Below, one piece after another: positions 52,921 to 60,232 of a DNA stretch of 64,000 nucleotides. The notes beneath the pieces are model-generated. The model ran no database searches. It saw only the letters and a list, made by a program, of their open reading frames with translations, and was not told the origin of the DNA. The stretch's first letter is position 1, and every line of letters starts with the position of its first letter. Position numbers and translations under genes: made by a program. This stretch comes from an uncultured Lachnospiraceae bacterium (GTDB taxonomy: Bacteria; Bacillota; Clostridia; Lachnospirales; Lachnospiraceae): assembly GCA_910588825.1 (NCBI GenBank), contig CAJURF010000003.1:29828-93827 (forward strand). Reading direction: 5' to 3'.

Positions 52921-53962
52921 CTATGCACTCCCCCGAAACTGCAAAATGCGCAATGTGGATAAATTCTCCCTGATATTTTCTCAGAGCCCGCCCAAGGAGG
53001 CGGTCACCGATAATCACATCATAGTCCCCCTGTTCCACCATCTGGATCAGCTGGCCTTCTGTCTCCAGGTGGAAATCCCCTGGCTCTTTCAGGCTCTCCA
53101 CCTGAAGGAACCAGGAAGCCGCAGCCACGTCTGCGTCCCCAAAACGGCGGATTTCCTCCCGGATTTCATGGGCCGCTGTCTGCTGGTGGATCACCAGTAC
53201 CTTTTTCCCCGCCAGCCCGTGAAGTTTCTCTTTGAAGGATTCTTCCAGAAGGGGATACCCCCACTCATATGGGGTGCCGAACCGCTGTTTCAGATATTCT
53301 GCCGCTTTCAGCCCTGCCGGTGCGATCACCAGATTTTTTTCAGCTGAACCGGCTTCTCTAATCTCATCCAGACTGCCCCCTGTCCCGTAACAGCATACCT
53401 GCTCATATCCTTCCCTCTTAAGACTTTCCCGGATTTTCACGTCCCCGTCTATGAGACTGGTGTCCAGGGGCGTCACCCCCAGCACGCCTATTTTTCCGGG
53501 AATCACTTCTGTGGTGTCCCTGGAAAAATTCTGGAACAGCTGCAGGTACACATCCTGCGCCCCCTCATCATACAGCCGGGTTCCCGTGCATTCTACTGTG
53601 ATAACCGGAAGACCGCACCGCTTCTGGGCCATCCGCTTTAACGCTTTGTAATCTGTGGCAATCACCGCAGGCACCGGAGTACCCACCACTGCCGCAAATG
53701 ACGCGTCCACCTTCTGGGCCGTGTCTTTTAATTTTTCCACCAGACGGTCATCCCGTCCCAGAATGGCGTCCATATCCCGGAGCCCTGCGCTGAAAATGGC
53801 GCTTTTTCTCACAAACCATCTGGGCTCGTCAAATCCACAGATATTTCCGGTGCATCCCCCTGCGTCACAGATAACGATAATCCCCCCCAGGTCATACAGC
53901 ACAGCACAGACGCCTGACTGATCCGGAGCAAACGGCGATAAATATTTTAACAATCCTTTCAT
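52904..53962 (-). CDS. Nitrogenase component 1-like subunit (K-type, triad 1)
   Basis: A 352-residue member of the nitrogenase/oxidoreductase component 1 family. Near the N-terminus SGVCAVLYDLGG and DAGGCTGNICGFDEPRW place Cys19 and Cys37 at positions matching NifK Cys70 and Cys95 by hand alignment; the third classic Cys is replaced (GTPVPAVIATD). Two further Cys (32, 42) are specific to this copy. The ATG at 53962 overlaps the partner gene stop by 4 bases. Paralogous to the subunit at 56265-57419. Substrate unknown. Confidence 0.85.
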   Translation of the reverse strand: MKGLLKYLSPFAPDQSGVCAVLYDLGGIIVICDAGGCTGNICGFDEPRWFVRKSAIFSAGLRDMDAILGRDDRLVEKLKDTAQKVDASFAAVVGTPVPAVIATDYKALKRMAQKRCGLPVITVECTGTRLYDEGAQDVYLQLFQNFSRDTTEVIPGKIGVLGVTPLDTSLIDGDVKIRESLKREGYEQVCCYGTGGSLDEIREAGSAEKNLVIAPAGLKAAEYLKQRFGTPYEWGYPLLEESFKEKLHGLAGKKVLVIHQQTAAHEIREEIRRFGDADVAAASWFLQVESLKEPGDFHLETEGQLIQMVEQGDYDVIIGDRLLGRALRKYQGEFIHIAHFAVSGECIDGSGK

Positions 53963-55257
53963 TTTGCCACACCCTCCATTGCCGCTGACAGTTCCTGGAA
54001 CAAATGCCTCAGGCCGGAATAGCCAAAGGGCTGCCGCTCCTGATTCCACGAAACGTTGACACAGTCCGGATGGTAATATCCGGCATCCATGCCGATGGTC
54101 ACATCCGCCGGTTTCTCCCCACAGTCATAGTACATCATAGTGGGAGACAGATTCGTGTAAATTCTGGTATCCGGGCTGCACTGGGCAAGTTTCTTAATGT
54201 AGATAAAGTTCTCCTCCGAAACCGTGCCGTAAATCTCTGACACATGATGCCCGTAGCGGGTCAGGGCCAGAGCCAGCTCAAAGGAACCTGCATTGAGACA
54301 TTCTCCGATGGCAAATGTGGTTCCTGGATGGGCCTTCCCGAAGGCTTCCACAGCTTTAGCAGCCTGGTCATAATATTTCTGGTCATCGATTTTCACGCCA
54401 AGGGCGCCCCCCAGCAGCTGGTACTGGTTGTGGATTTTATCAATCTGATACAGTCTGGCCAGCTCGATTCCCGGAATGTCCAGCCGTTTTTTGATATCCT
54501 CTGCCGCCAGACGGCATTCCGGATTCAAAATCAGGTTGAAATTTGCCTCCGCCATGGACAAGTATTCTTCAAAATCTTTACACCGGGAAATCTCATTGAT
54601 TTTCTGAATCCCAATCCCATGTAAGATTTCATACAGCTCTGTGTCGTCTAAAAACGGGGCGAATTCTCCCAGGATATTCACAGTGGACGCCTTCTTCTCC
54701 CTTTTTTCCAGCAGAGCATAGACGGATTTGCGCACAGCCGTCATGGGCGGCACCCGGCCTTCCCTTGTGAGGGCATACATGTAACAGGGCAGCACCGGAA
54801 CCCCGGTAAAGTCAGAAGCCTTCCGGCAGACCCGTTCCATATCTGTCCCCAGCAGGGCGTCCACGCAGGTGATGCAGATCATCACGGCTGAAGGTGTCTC
54901 CTCAAGAGAATCCACTACCTCTTTCACAGCCTGGGAAATCTTATTCAGATGCCTGCCGGTGACGATGTCTGTGTCATCCATCAGAAGATAGAAGAACCGT
55001 TCGCTGTAGCCTCCCAGCTCGCTGAGCATGGTGGTGTTGCGGCCGCAGCACCCTGGCGCCACCAAAAGCATCACCGAGCCGGGGATGGCAAGCCCTGCCC
55101 GCTTCACACCGAATCCCTGGGCCCCTGGGGAATTGAATGCCAGTGTGGCCGGGGAGCTGTAGATTAAGTGGGCCGCAGATTTCAGTTCATCCGGAACCTG
55201 GTCTTTTCCTCTTTTTGCCAGTTGGGCCGCTGTGATATAATAAACTTCTTTTTCCAT
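53959..55257 (-). CDS. Nitrogenase component 1-like subunit (D-type, triad 1)
   Basis: A 432-residue component 1-like protein. VAPGCCGRNT (Cys71) and MICITCVDALLGTD (Cys131) match NifD Cys88 and Cys154; the first classic Cys appears as Ser/Pro (YSSPATLAF). By hand alignment Cys248 (LILNPECRLAAEDI) falls near the NifD cofactor Cys275, whereas the cofactor His442 position is not kept. Its ATG directly follows the NifH-like stop. It should form a heterodimer with the K-type partner encoded next. Confidence 0.85.
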   Translation of the reverse strand: MEKEVYYITAAQLAKRGKDQVPDELKSAAHLIYSSPATLAFNSPGAQGFGVKRAGLAIPGSVMLLVAPGCCGRNTTMLSELGGYSERFFYLLMDDTDIVTGRHLNKISQAVKEVVDSLEETPSAVMICITCVDALLGTDMERVCRKASDFTGVPVLPCYMYALTREGRVPPMTAVRKSVYALLEKREKKASTVNILGEFAPFLDDTELYEILHGIGIQKINEISRCKDFEEYLSMAEANFNLILNPECRLAAEDIKKRLDIPGIELARLYQIDKIHNQYQLLGGALGVKIDDQKYYDQAAKAVEAFGKAHPGTTFAIGECLNAGSFELALALTRYGHHVSEIYGTVSEENFIYIKKLAQCSPDTRIYTNLSPTMMYYDCGEKPADVTIGMDAGYYHPDCVNVSWNQERQPFGYSGLRHLFQELSAAMEGVAK

Positions 55258-56013
55258 CTATTTTTCATCCTCCAAAAGGTTTCTGGCCAAATCCAGATAG
55301 ATCTGGCTCACCGCCAGGTTTTCATCTCCCTCAATGACTGTCATTCCCAGGTCCTCGTAATGGATAATCTCCTGGCTTCTGGGAATATCTGCGATGATCT
55401 CCAGACCGTTTTCTTCTGCAAATGCCTCCACTTTTTCCCGCTCTTTTTCCACATTTCTGCGGTTCAGGATAATCCCCCGGACGTCAGCATAGCCCCTGTC
55501 TTCGAAGTTGTTCACCGCTGTGTTGATGTTGTTGGCCGCATACAGAGCCATTTTTTCCCCGGAAGTGACAATTAAAATGCCGTCCGCGTAGCCTTCTCTT
55601 ATGGGGGCTGCGAAACCGCCGCAGACTACATCCCCCAGCACGTCGTAGAGAACCACATGGGGCTGGCAGATTTCGAACAGTTCCAGGTCTTCTAAAAGGC
55701 TGAAGGTGGTGATAATCCCCCTCCCTGCACAGCCAAGCCCTGGTGTGGGGCCTCCGGTTTCAATGCACAGGACGCCTCCGAAGCCTTCTTTGGCGATCTC
55801 CTCTATTTTCTCCGGTTCCCTGTCATATTCCCGCATGTAATCCATAACCGGCATTACCGGGTGTCCCCCCAGCAGATTGATGGTGGAATCTGCTTTGGGG
55901 TCACAGCCGATTTGAATCACTTTTTTTCCTAATTTAGCGAAAGCGGCGGCTAAGTTGCTGGTGGTGGTGGATTTGCCGATTCCGCCTTTTCCGTAAATGG
56001 CTAGTTTTAGCAT
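55258..56013 (-). CDS. NifH-like iron protein (reductase ATPase, triad 1)
   Basis: A 251-residue NifH/BchL/CfbC-type ATPase. P-loop YGKGGIGKSTTTSN, switch region IGCDPKADST, and both 4Fe-4S cysteines are present: Cys95 in GLGCAGRG and Cys131 in YDVLGDVVCGGF. It should pass electrons with ATP hydrolysis to the adjacent component 1-like pair. The ATG at 56013 has AAGGAGG 12 bases before it; the longer frame would run into the repeat-rich leader. Confidence 0.92.
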   Translation of the reverse strand: MLKLAIYGKGGIGKSTTTSNLAAAFAKLGKKVIQIGCDPKADSTINLLGGHPVMPVMDYMREYDREPEKIEEIAKEGFGGVLCIETGGPTPGLGCAGRGIITTFSLLEDLELFEICQPHVVLYDVLGDVVCGGFAAPIREGYADGILIVTSGEKMALYAANNINTAVNNFEDRGYADVRGIILNRRNVEKEREKVEAFAEENGLEIIADIPRSQEIIHYEDLGMTVIEGDENLAVSQIYLDLARNLLEDEK

Positions 56014-56051
56014 GGGGTTTGAAATCCTCCTTTTTTTCTTTCCGAACGGAC

Positions 56052-56132
56052 GCCGCCATATGGGAAGGTATGTCCCTGTCAGTCTAAACCGTTTTGAAAG
56101 CCTGCCAGGGACATACCTTCCCATATGGCGGC
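56052..56132 (-). repeat. Perfect 27-bp inverted repeat in the leader of triad 1
   Basis: Bases 56052-56078 and 56106-56132 are exact reverse complements with a 27-base loop that holds TTCAAAACGGTTT on the minus strand. It lies 39 bases before the NifH-like start. No T-run follows, so it is not a simple terminator. It could be a regulatory RNA stem, an mRNA processing site, or a mobile repeat. Confidence 0.75.
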
Positions 56133-56255
56133 TGGTTTGTTGAAGACGATTATGTTCGTCTGGATTTAGATTGTTTTTCCGCCGTCAGGAGTATTTCCTC
56201 CTGTGGGGCGGCTGCGTTGGTGTTGGACGGTTGTGTTCGTCTGGATTTAGATTGT
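56127..56255 (-). repeat. Direct repeats next to the 27-bp inverted repeat
   Basis: Two units of about 48 bases (56127-56174 and 56207-56255) share GGCGGCTG at one end and an exact 22-base stretch at the other (56153-56174 and 56234-56255), 81 bases apart. A GC-rich hairpin lies between them (about 56179-56211). Together with the inverted repeat these fill the 251-base gap between the two triads. Confidence 0.7.
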
Positions 56256-56264
56256 CTGGTTTAT

Positions 56265-57419
56265 TTACACACAGTTTCTTAATCTCCTGTTAATCAAGTT
56301 TGGATTGACTGCGTCGTAGATTCTTCCGGAGAAGGCTTCGTGGGGGAGTGGATAGAAGTTTTCCCTGTCTTCCCACAGCGGTCTGTACAGCGGGTCGGCT
56401 ATGAGGCCGGTGTACTGAGGCAGGTGCTGGATTAAATCGTCTTCTTCCGGTGTTTCAAGGTCACATTCCCTTAGCAGGGCTTTTTCTGTTTCCAAGGGGC
56501 ACAGCACGTGGACGGGAATCCCGGTTTCCTGTCCGATTGCTGCCGCCAGGGATGCTGAATAGATGCTCTCTCCGATGACTGCCAGAGTCTGGGAACCGGA
56601 TATCCGGCTGGAGAGGCCGGTTTCCTGGTAACCGATTCTGTTTTTCTGGTCTGCTGCTGTCTGACGGAGCTGGTCTGCCAGATGGGCGGCGAAGGTTTTT
56701 CCCACAGGCACTCCGATTACGTATGGAGTGCCGAAGATTCTGTTTAATGTTTTGGCTGCGGCCAGGCCTCCGTAAGAGACTGCCAAGTTTACGTGGGCCT
56801 GGCCGGCCTTTTTGATTTCCTCCAGGGTGGTTCCCATTGAAAGACAGGCTCCCGGCTCCATGTCCTGTTCTTGCAGCCACTGAATCATGGAGTCAATGCT
56901 GCCATTTAAAGAGAAGTCCAGCGGCGTAGCTCCGATGATGTTTACGGACAGCCGTTCTGTTTTCGGGATGGCCCGGATACAAAAGCGGTTTACCACAGCC
57001 TCCAGCGCCATAGAAATTCCCGACAGATAGTCGTGCATGCCGTTGGCTGCAAATCCAAAGGAGGGAATCCCCGTCTCCTGCTCCACCACTGCCGCGATTG
57101 CCGGCAGGTCGGTGCCTATCATATAGGGAATGGGCGCCCCGGTAACAGCCACAAATGCCGGGTTCAGCTCCTGTGCCGTTTCGGTTATGTCCCGGATTAG
57201 TTTTTCATCGTCTCCCATGATGGCCTCCATCTCGGAAATGGCGGAAATATAAATCATGCTGTCTATGTCATACCAGCGGGGCTCGTCGTGGGTTGTGTAT
57301 GTAGAATTACAGCCGGAGGCATCGTGCATGACCACCATTCCGCCCAGCTCGTAAAGGGCGGAGCAGATGCCGAATTCGTCTGATGAATAAGTGGATATCA
57401 ATCCTGCTACCTGTTTCAT
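56265..57419 (-). CDS. Nitrogenase component 1-like subunit (K-type, triad 2)
   Basis: A 384-residue paralogue of the 52904-53962 subunit. FGICSALYELGG and DASGCNSTYTTHDEPRWY keep Cys19 and Cys37; the third classic position is GAPIPYMIGTD without Cys. The C-terminal third contains a Rossmann-like region (TLAVIGESIYSASLAAAIG). The ATG at 57419 overlaps the D-type stop by 4 bases, so the start is taken there. It should pair with the D-type protein encoded just upstream. Confidence 0.85.
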   Translation of the reverse strand: MKQVAGLISTYSSDEFGICSALYELGGMVVMHDASGCNSTYTTHDEPRWYDIDSMIYISAISEMEAIMGDDEKLIRDITETAQELNPAFVAVTGAPIPYMIGTDLPAIAAVVEQETGIPSFGFAANGMHDYLSGISMALEAVVNRFCIRAIPKTERLSVNIIGATPLDFSLNGSIDSMIQWLQEQDMEPGACLSMGTTLEEIKKAGQAHVNLAVSYGGLAAAKTLNRIFGTPYVIGVPVGKTFAAHLADQLRQTAADQKNRIGYQETGLSSRISGSQTLAVIGESIYSASLAAAIGQETGIPVHVLCPLETEKALLRECDLETPEEDDLIQHLPQYTGLIADPLYRPLWEDRENFYPLPHEAFSGRIYDAVNPNLINRRLRNCV

Positions 57420-58744
57420 ATACAGCTCTCGCACCCATATCCTTTCCTCTGAATCAATGTCTTTCGGTCTTTCGGCTTCTCATAAGCCTCCCGCATCATT
57501 TCTGCAATCTGCACAATGCCGTCGTACCCGTACAGACCGCCGCTTTCCACCAGGTTTACAAAGTAATCCGTCCCAGTAAAGTAGGCTGCTTTCTGGCCTA
57601 TGGCAAGGGTTTTCCCCTGCCGCTCCCGTTTCAGAAAACGCATTTTGGGCCGGTTGGTGGAAGAAACCATAAGTTCCGGAAAACGCTCCTGAATCCACAG
57701 GAAGTCTTCCTGTTCCTCCGGAAGGAAGGCGTCTGCGTAAAGCTCTGTCACATGGAATCCGTTTTCCAGCAGCATCCGGGTAAAACTTAAAATGCGGAAA
57801 GTAAATGTATAATCTACAGCGATGGCTGTATCTCCCAAGACTTCCCGTGTTTTGGCCAGTTCCTGTCTGGCTTTTTCCTGAAGCAGTGCGTCATCCGGTG
57901 CCGGTATACCCAGTGTTTTGGCCAGCATCCGATAGTTTTTTTCAATCTGCTGAAAATCAAATACAAATGGCAGATACAAAAATTTTTGTCCCAGTCTTTT
58001 CTCCAGGTCTTTCCCAGCCGCAAGGGCCAGAGGCTCGTAGAGAAGGTTAAGGCTCCCTTCTGCCATGGCAAGATAATCATCAAAGGTCTGGCAGCTGTTC
58101 AGCGACTGAATTTCGTATCCATGACTGCTAAGCAGTGAAATAATCTCGCTGGTCTTATTGATGGCGTGATTGCTCCCGATCAGATTCACTTTCTTCGGGT
58201 CCGGCGTCATAGGCTCCAGCATACTGTAAAGCTGGATGCGCATTTTCTGATCCGGCGTCAGGCCGCTTTTTCTTAAAGTAGGTATCATGTAACAGTCTGC
58301 GAACCGGATATCCGGAAACCGCTCCCTCAGTGTCTGAAACACCAGCTCCTGGTCATAGGCCAGGAAAAAATGCTGGCAGCTGATAAACAACAGCACAGCC
58401 CTGGGGCGGTATTTCAGCTTTTTCAGCACATCTGCCACACCTTCGATCATCAGTTCTTCCATGGTGCCGTCTAACACATTTTCCTCCCGGATTTCCACTG
58501 CAGAGTACCGGTCCAGGGCATTCATCTCGGCGGCAGTGAGCACCACACCACGCAGACATCCCTGGGCGCAGACAAAAATCTGGTGGGACTGGGGAATCAG
58601 CATTCCTGTGTGGACAATATTCCAATTCCCTCTGGCCGGGGAACTGTACTCCAGCCCTTCCTGAAAAGGCATGGGAAAAGACGCTTCCCGGAATCTAGTC
58701 TTTACCCCTTCTTCATTTACTTCCTGTCCCACACGCCTCAGCAT
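57416..58744 (-). CDS. Nitrogenase component 1-like subunit (D-type, triad 2)
   Basis: A 442-residue paralogue of the 53959-55257 subunit. Cys63 (CAQGCLRGVV) and Cys123 (LFISCQHFFLAYD) match NifD Cys88 and Cys154, with an extra Cys59. The first classic Cys is again SSPA. The position that carries Cys248 in the triad-1 protein is Leu here (YEPLALAAGK), so this copy likely has a different active site or a scaffold role. It ends in GYGCESCI, a CxxC tail. It overlaps the NifH-like stop by 7 bases. Confidence 0.85.
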   Translation of the reverse strand: MLRRVGQEVNEEGVKTRFREASFPMPFQEGLEYSSPARGNWNIVHTGMLIPQSHQIFVCAQGCLRGVVLTAAEMNALDRYSAVEIREENVLDGTMEELMIEGVADVLKKLKYRPRAVLLFISCQHFFLAYDQELVFQTLRERFPDIRFADCYMIPTLRKSGLTPDQKMRIQLYSMLEPMTPDPKKVNLIGSNHAINKTSEIISLLSSHGYEIQSLNSCQTFDDYLAMAEGSLNLLYEPLALAAGKDLEKRLGQKFLYLPFVFDFQQIEKNYRMLAKTLGIPAPDDALLQEKARQELAKTREVLGDTAIAVDYTFTFRILSFTRMLLENGFHVTELYADAFLPEEQEDFLWIQERFPELMVSSTNRPKMRFLKRERQGKTLAIGQKAAYFTGTDYFVNLVESGGLYGYDGIVQIAEMMREAYEKPKDRKTLIQRKGYGCESCI

Positions 58745-59571
58745 ATCTTCCCTCCGCTTTTTGCTGTTTCCTGACCTCTCCCCGGCGTATCTGCCCCATC
58801 CGGCTCCTGCCCGGTCTGCTTACCGCACCGCCTGAGCACTTCCTGGGCCAGTACTCTGTATTCTTCTGCCATAGAGCTGTCCGGAAACGCCTCCATTACA
58901 GTTTGATGCAGCGGCTCCGCCTCCTGGACTGTCTCACTCCAGCTGAGTTCTCCTGCAAGATCCGTGCGGAAATCGCCGCACAACTCTCTCACCTTTTCCC
59001 GTTCATCTTTCACATTCCGGTGGTTTAGAATGATTCCGCCCAGTCCGGCATATCCCCTGCCTTTAAAATTCTCAATGGCAGAAGCGATATTGGCCGCAGC
59101 ATAGATGGACATATTTTCGCCGGAAGTCACAATGAACACCTGTTCTGCATAGCCTTTACGCATAGGCATAGAGAATCCGCCGCAGACCACATCTCCCAGC
59201 ACATCATAAAAAATAATATCCGGCTGATAAATCTCATAAGCGCCTTTTTGCTCCAGTTTCTCAAGGGCTGTCATAATCCCCCGTCCTGCACAGCCCAGTC
59301 CCGGTATGGGTCCCCCCGCTTCCACGCAGACTACCCCTGCATACCCGGTGCACACAATTTCATCCAGTGCAAAGTTGTCTTTCTTCTCCCGGACTGTATG
59401 CAGAACCGTGGGCAGCTGTCTGCCGTGGCGCAGGGCAATGGTGGAATCCGCTTTTGGGTCGCACCCAATCTGCATCACCTTCATCCCCTGCTGGGCCAGG
59501 GAGGCAGAGAGATTGGATACTATCGTAGACTTTCCAATGCCGCCTTTTCCATAAACTGCTATCTTAATCAC
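58738..59571 (-). CDS. NifH-like iron protein (reductase ATPase, triad 2)
   Basis: A 277-residue NifH-like ATPase: YGKGGIGKSTIVSN, IGCDPKADST, Cys94 in GLGCAGRG and Cys130 in LGDVVCGGF. Compared with the triad-1 iron protein it has a C-terminal tail of about 25 residues rich in Gly, Gln and Lys. It should serve the triad-2 component 1-like pair. It lies 6 bases after the TM1266-family gene. Confidence 0.92.
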   Translation of the reverse strand: MIKIAVYGKGGIGKSTIVSNLSASLAQQGMKVMQIGCDPKADSTIALRHGRQLPTVLHTVREKKDNFALDEIVCTGYAGVVCVEAGGPIPGLGCAGRGIMTALEKLEQKGAYEIYQPDIIFYDVLGDVVCGGFSMPMRKGYAEQVFIVTSGENMSIYAAANIASAIENFKGRGYAGLGGIILNHRNVKDEREKVRELCGDFRTDLAGELSWSETVQEAEPLHQTVMEAFPDSSMAEEYRVLAQEVLRRCGKQTGQEPDGADTPGRGQETAKSGGKIC

Positions 59572-59577
59572 ACCTGC

Positions 59578-59844
59578 TCACCCCTGTTCTTTCTGGATGG
59601 AAGCGCCGGAATACATGGCCTTGGCACTGACCCCCGGCACCTTCCCCAATTTTCCCGCCATGGTATTGATCACATCGGACGGGGCATCCACAGCAATGCT
59701 GATTACGTTAATGTCCTGCTCCCTGTAGGGAATCCCCATCCGCCCGATGATGTACATGCTGTAATCATGTAGAATATCGTTGACCACCCCGGTGGAATCA
59801 ATATCCTCCACGATAATGCCTATAATCGCAATTCTTGTGTCCAT
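59578..59844 (-). CDS. TM1266-family protein (iron-only hydrogenase system putative regulator)
   Basis: An 88-residue ACT-like protein: RIAIIGIIVEDIDSTGVVND, MGIPYREQDINVISIAVDA and GKLGKVPGVSAKAMYS. The family is named from Thermotoga TM1266 and usually sits with FeFe hydrogenase maturation genes. Here it heads the nitrogenase-like/hyp run, and no FeFe hydrogenase gene is in the window. It may sense the cofactor or redox state of this system. It follows an AGAGGAG site. Confidence 0.85.
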   Translation of the reverse strand: MDTRIAIIGIIVEDIDSTGVVNDILHDYSMYIIGRMGIPYREQDINVISIAVDAPSDVINTMAGKLGKVPGVSAKAMYSGASIQKEQG

Positions 59845-59939
59845 GTCTGGTCTCCTCTTTTTCTCTGTCTGACATTTACTTAAAACTATCTGAAAATAAC
59901 CAGCGGCATAGTTCCCATCCGCCGTAGTGCAGTCCCCTG

Positions 59940-59967
59940 GAGCGTGAATGAATTTTCAAACACACTC
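59940..59967. repeat. Short copy of the GAGCGTG inverted-repeat family
   Basis: A 28-base unit GAGCGTGAATGAA with inverse end CACACTC, related to the copies at 3914-4073 and 38952-38970. It lies in the 59845-60232 gap, which also holds two hairpins and the upstream region of the TM1266 gene; no gene is seen there. Confidence 0.5.
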
Positions 59968-60004
59968 TAGGTTTTGTGGTATCGGGGACAAAATTCCTGC
60001 TGAG

Positions 60005-60035
60005 ACGAAAAAAGCCGCGTCATAAAGACGCGGCC
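60005..60035 (-). terminator. Intrinsic terminator of the AAA/PD-(D/E)XK gene
   Basis: On the minus strand an 8-bp GC-rich stem (GCCGCGTC with GACGCGGC, TTTAT loop) is followed by TTTTTT, a classic intrinsic terminator. It separates this gene from the nitrogenase-like run. Confidence 0.85.
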
Positions 60036-60049
60036 TTAGCATATATCTT

Positions 60050-60092
60050 AGGAATTGTCTCAAAATAACCTGCGCATTTTGAGACAATTCCT
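60050..60092. repeat. 17-bp perfect hairpin
   Basis: Bases 60050-60066 pair exactly with 60076-60092 around a 9-base loop. It lies just ahead of the intrinsic terminator on the minus strand. Its role is unclear; it could be a second termination/stability element or an intergenic repeat. Confidence 0.6.
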
Positions 60093-60232
60093 TATGTATC
60101 CTAAAATCATACCCACATCTTTAACCTCAATTTTCATAGATGATGCAAAATGTAATCACCTATGATTCTATTTCGATTTCAGATAATAGTATTATAGCAT
60201 ATTATTATTCATAATTCAACCAGACAGCCAGA

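Noticed and set aside
56014..56124. N-terminal extension of the triad-1 NifH-like protein
   Set aside because: It would be encoded by one arm of the 27-bp inverted repeat; NifH proteins start near the P-loop as the inner ATG gives.
56094..56282. Short plus-strand frame across the repeat-rich spacer, with a repeated VRLDLDC peptide
   Set aside because: The repeated peptide is only the translation of the DNA direct repeats; no ribosome site and antisense to the nitrogenase-like run.
52904..58744. Assignment of the component 1-like genes as true nitrogenase nifD/nifK
   Set aside because: They are much shorter, lack two of the six P-cluster Cys and the cofactor His, and there is no nifB, nifE, nifN or nifV nearby.
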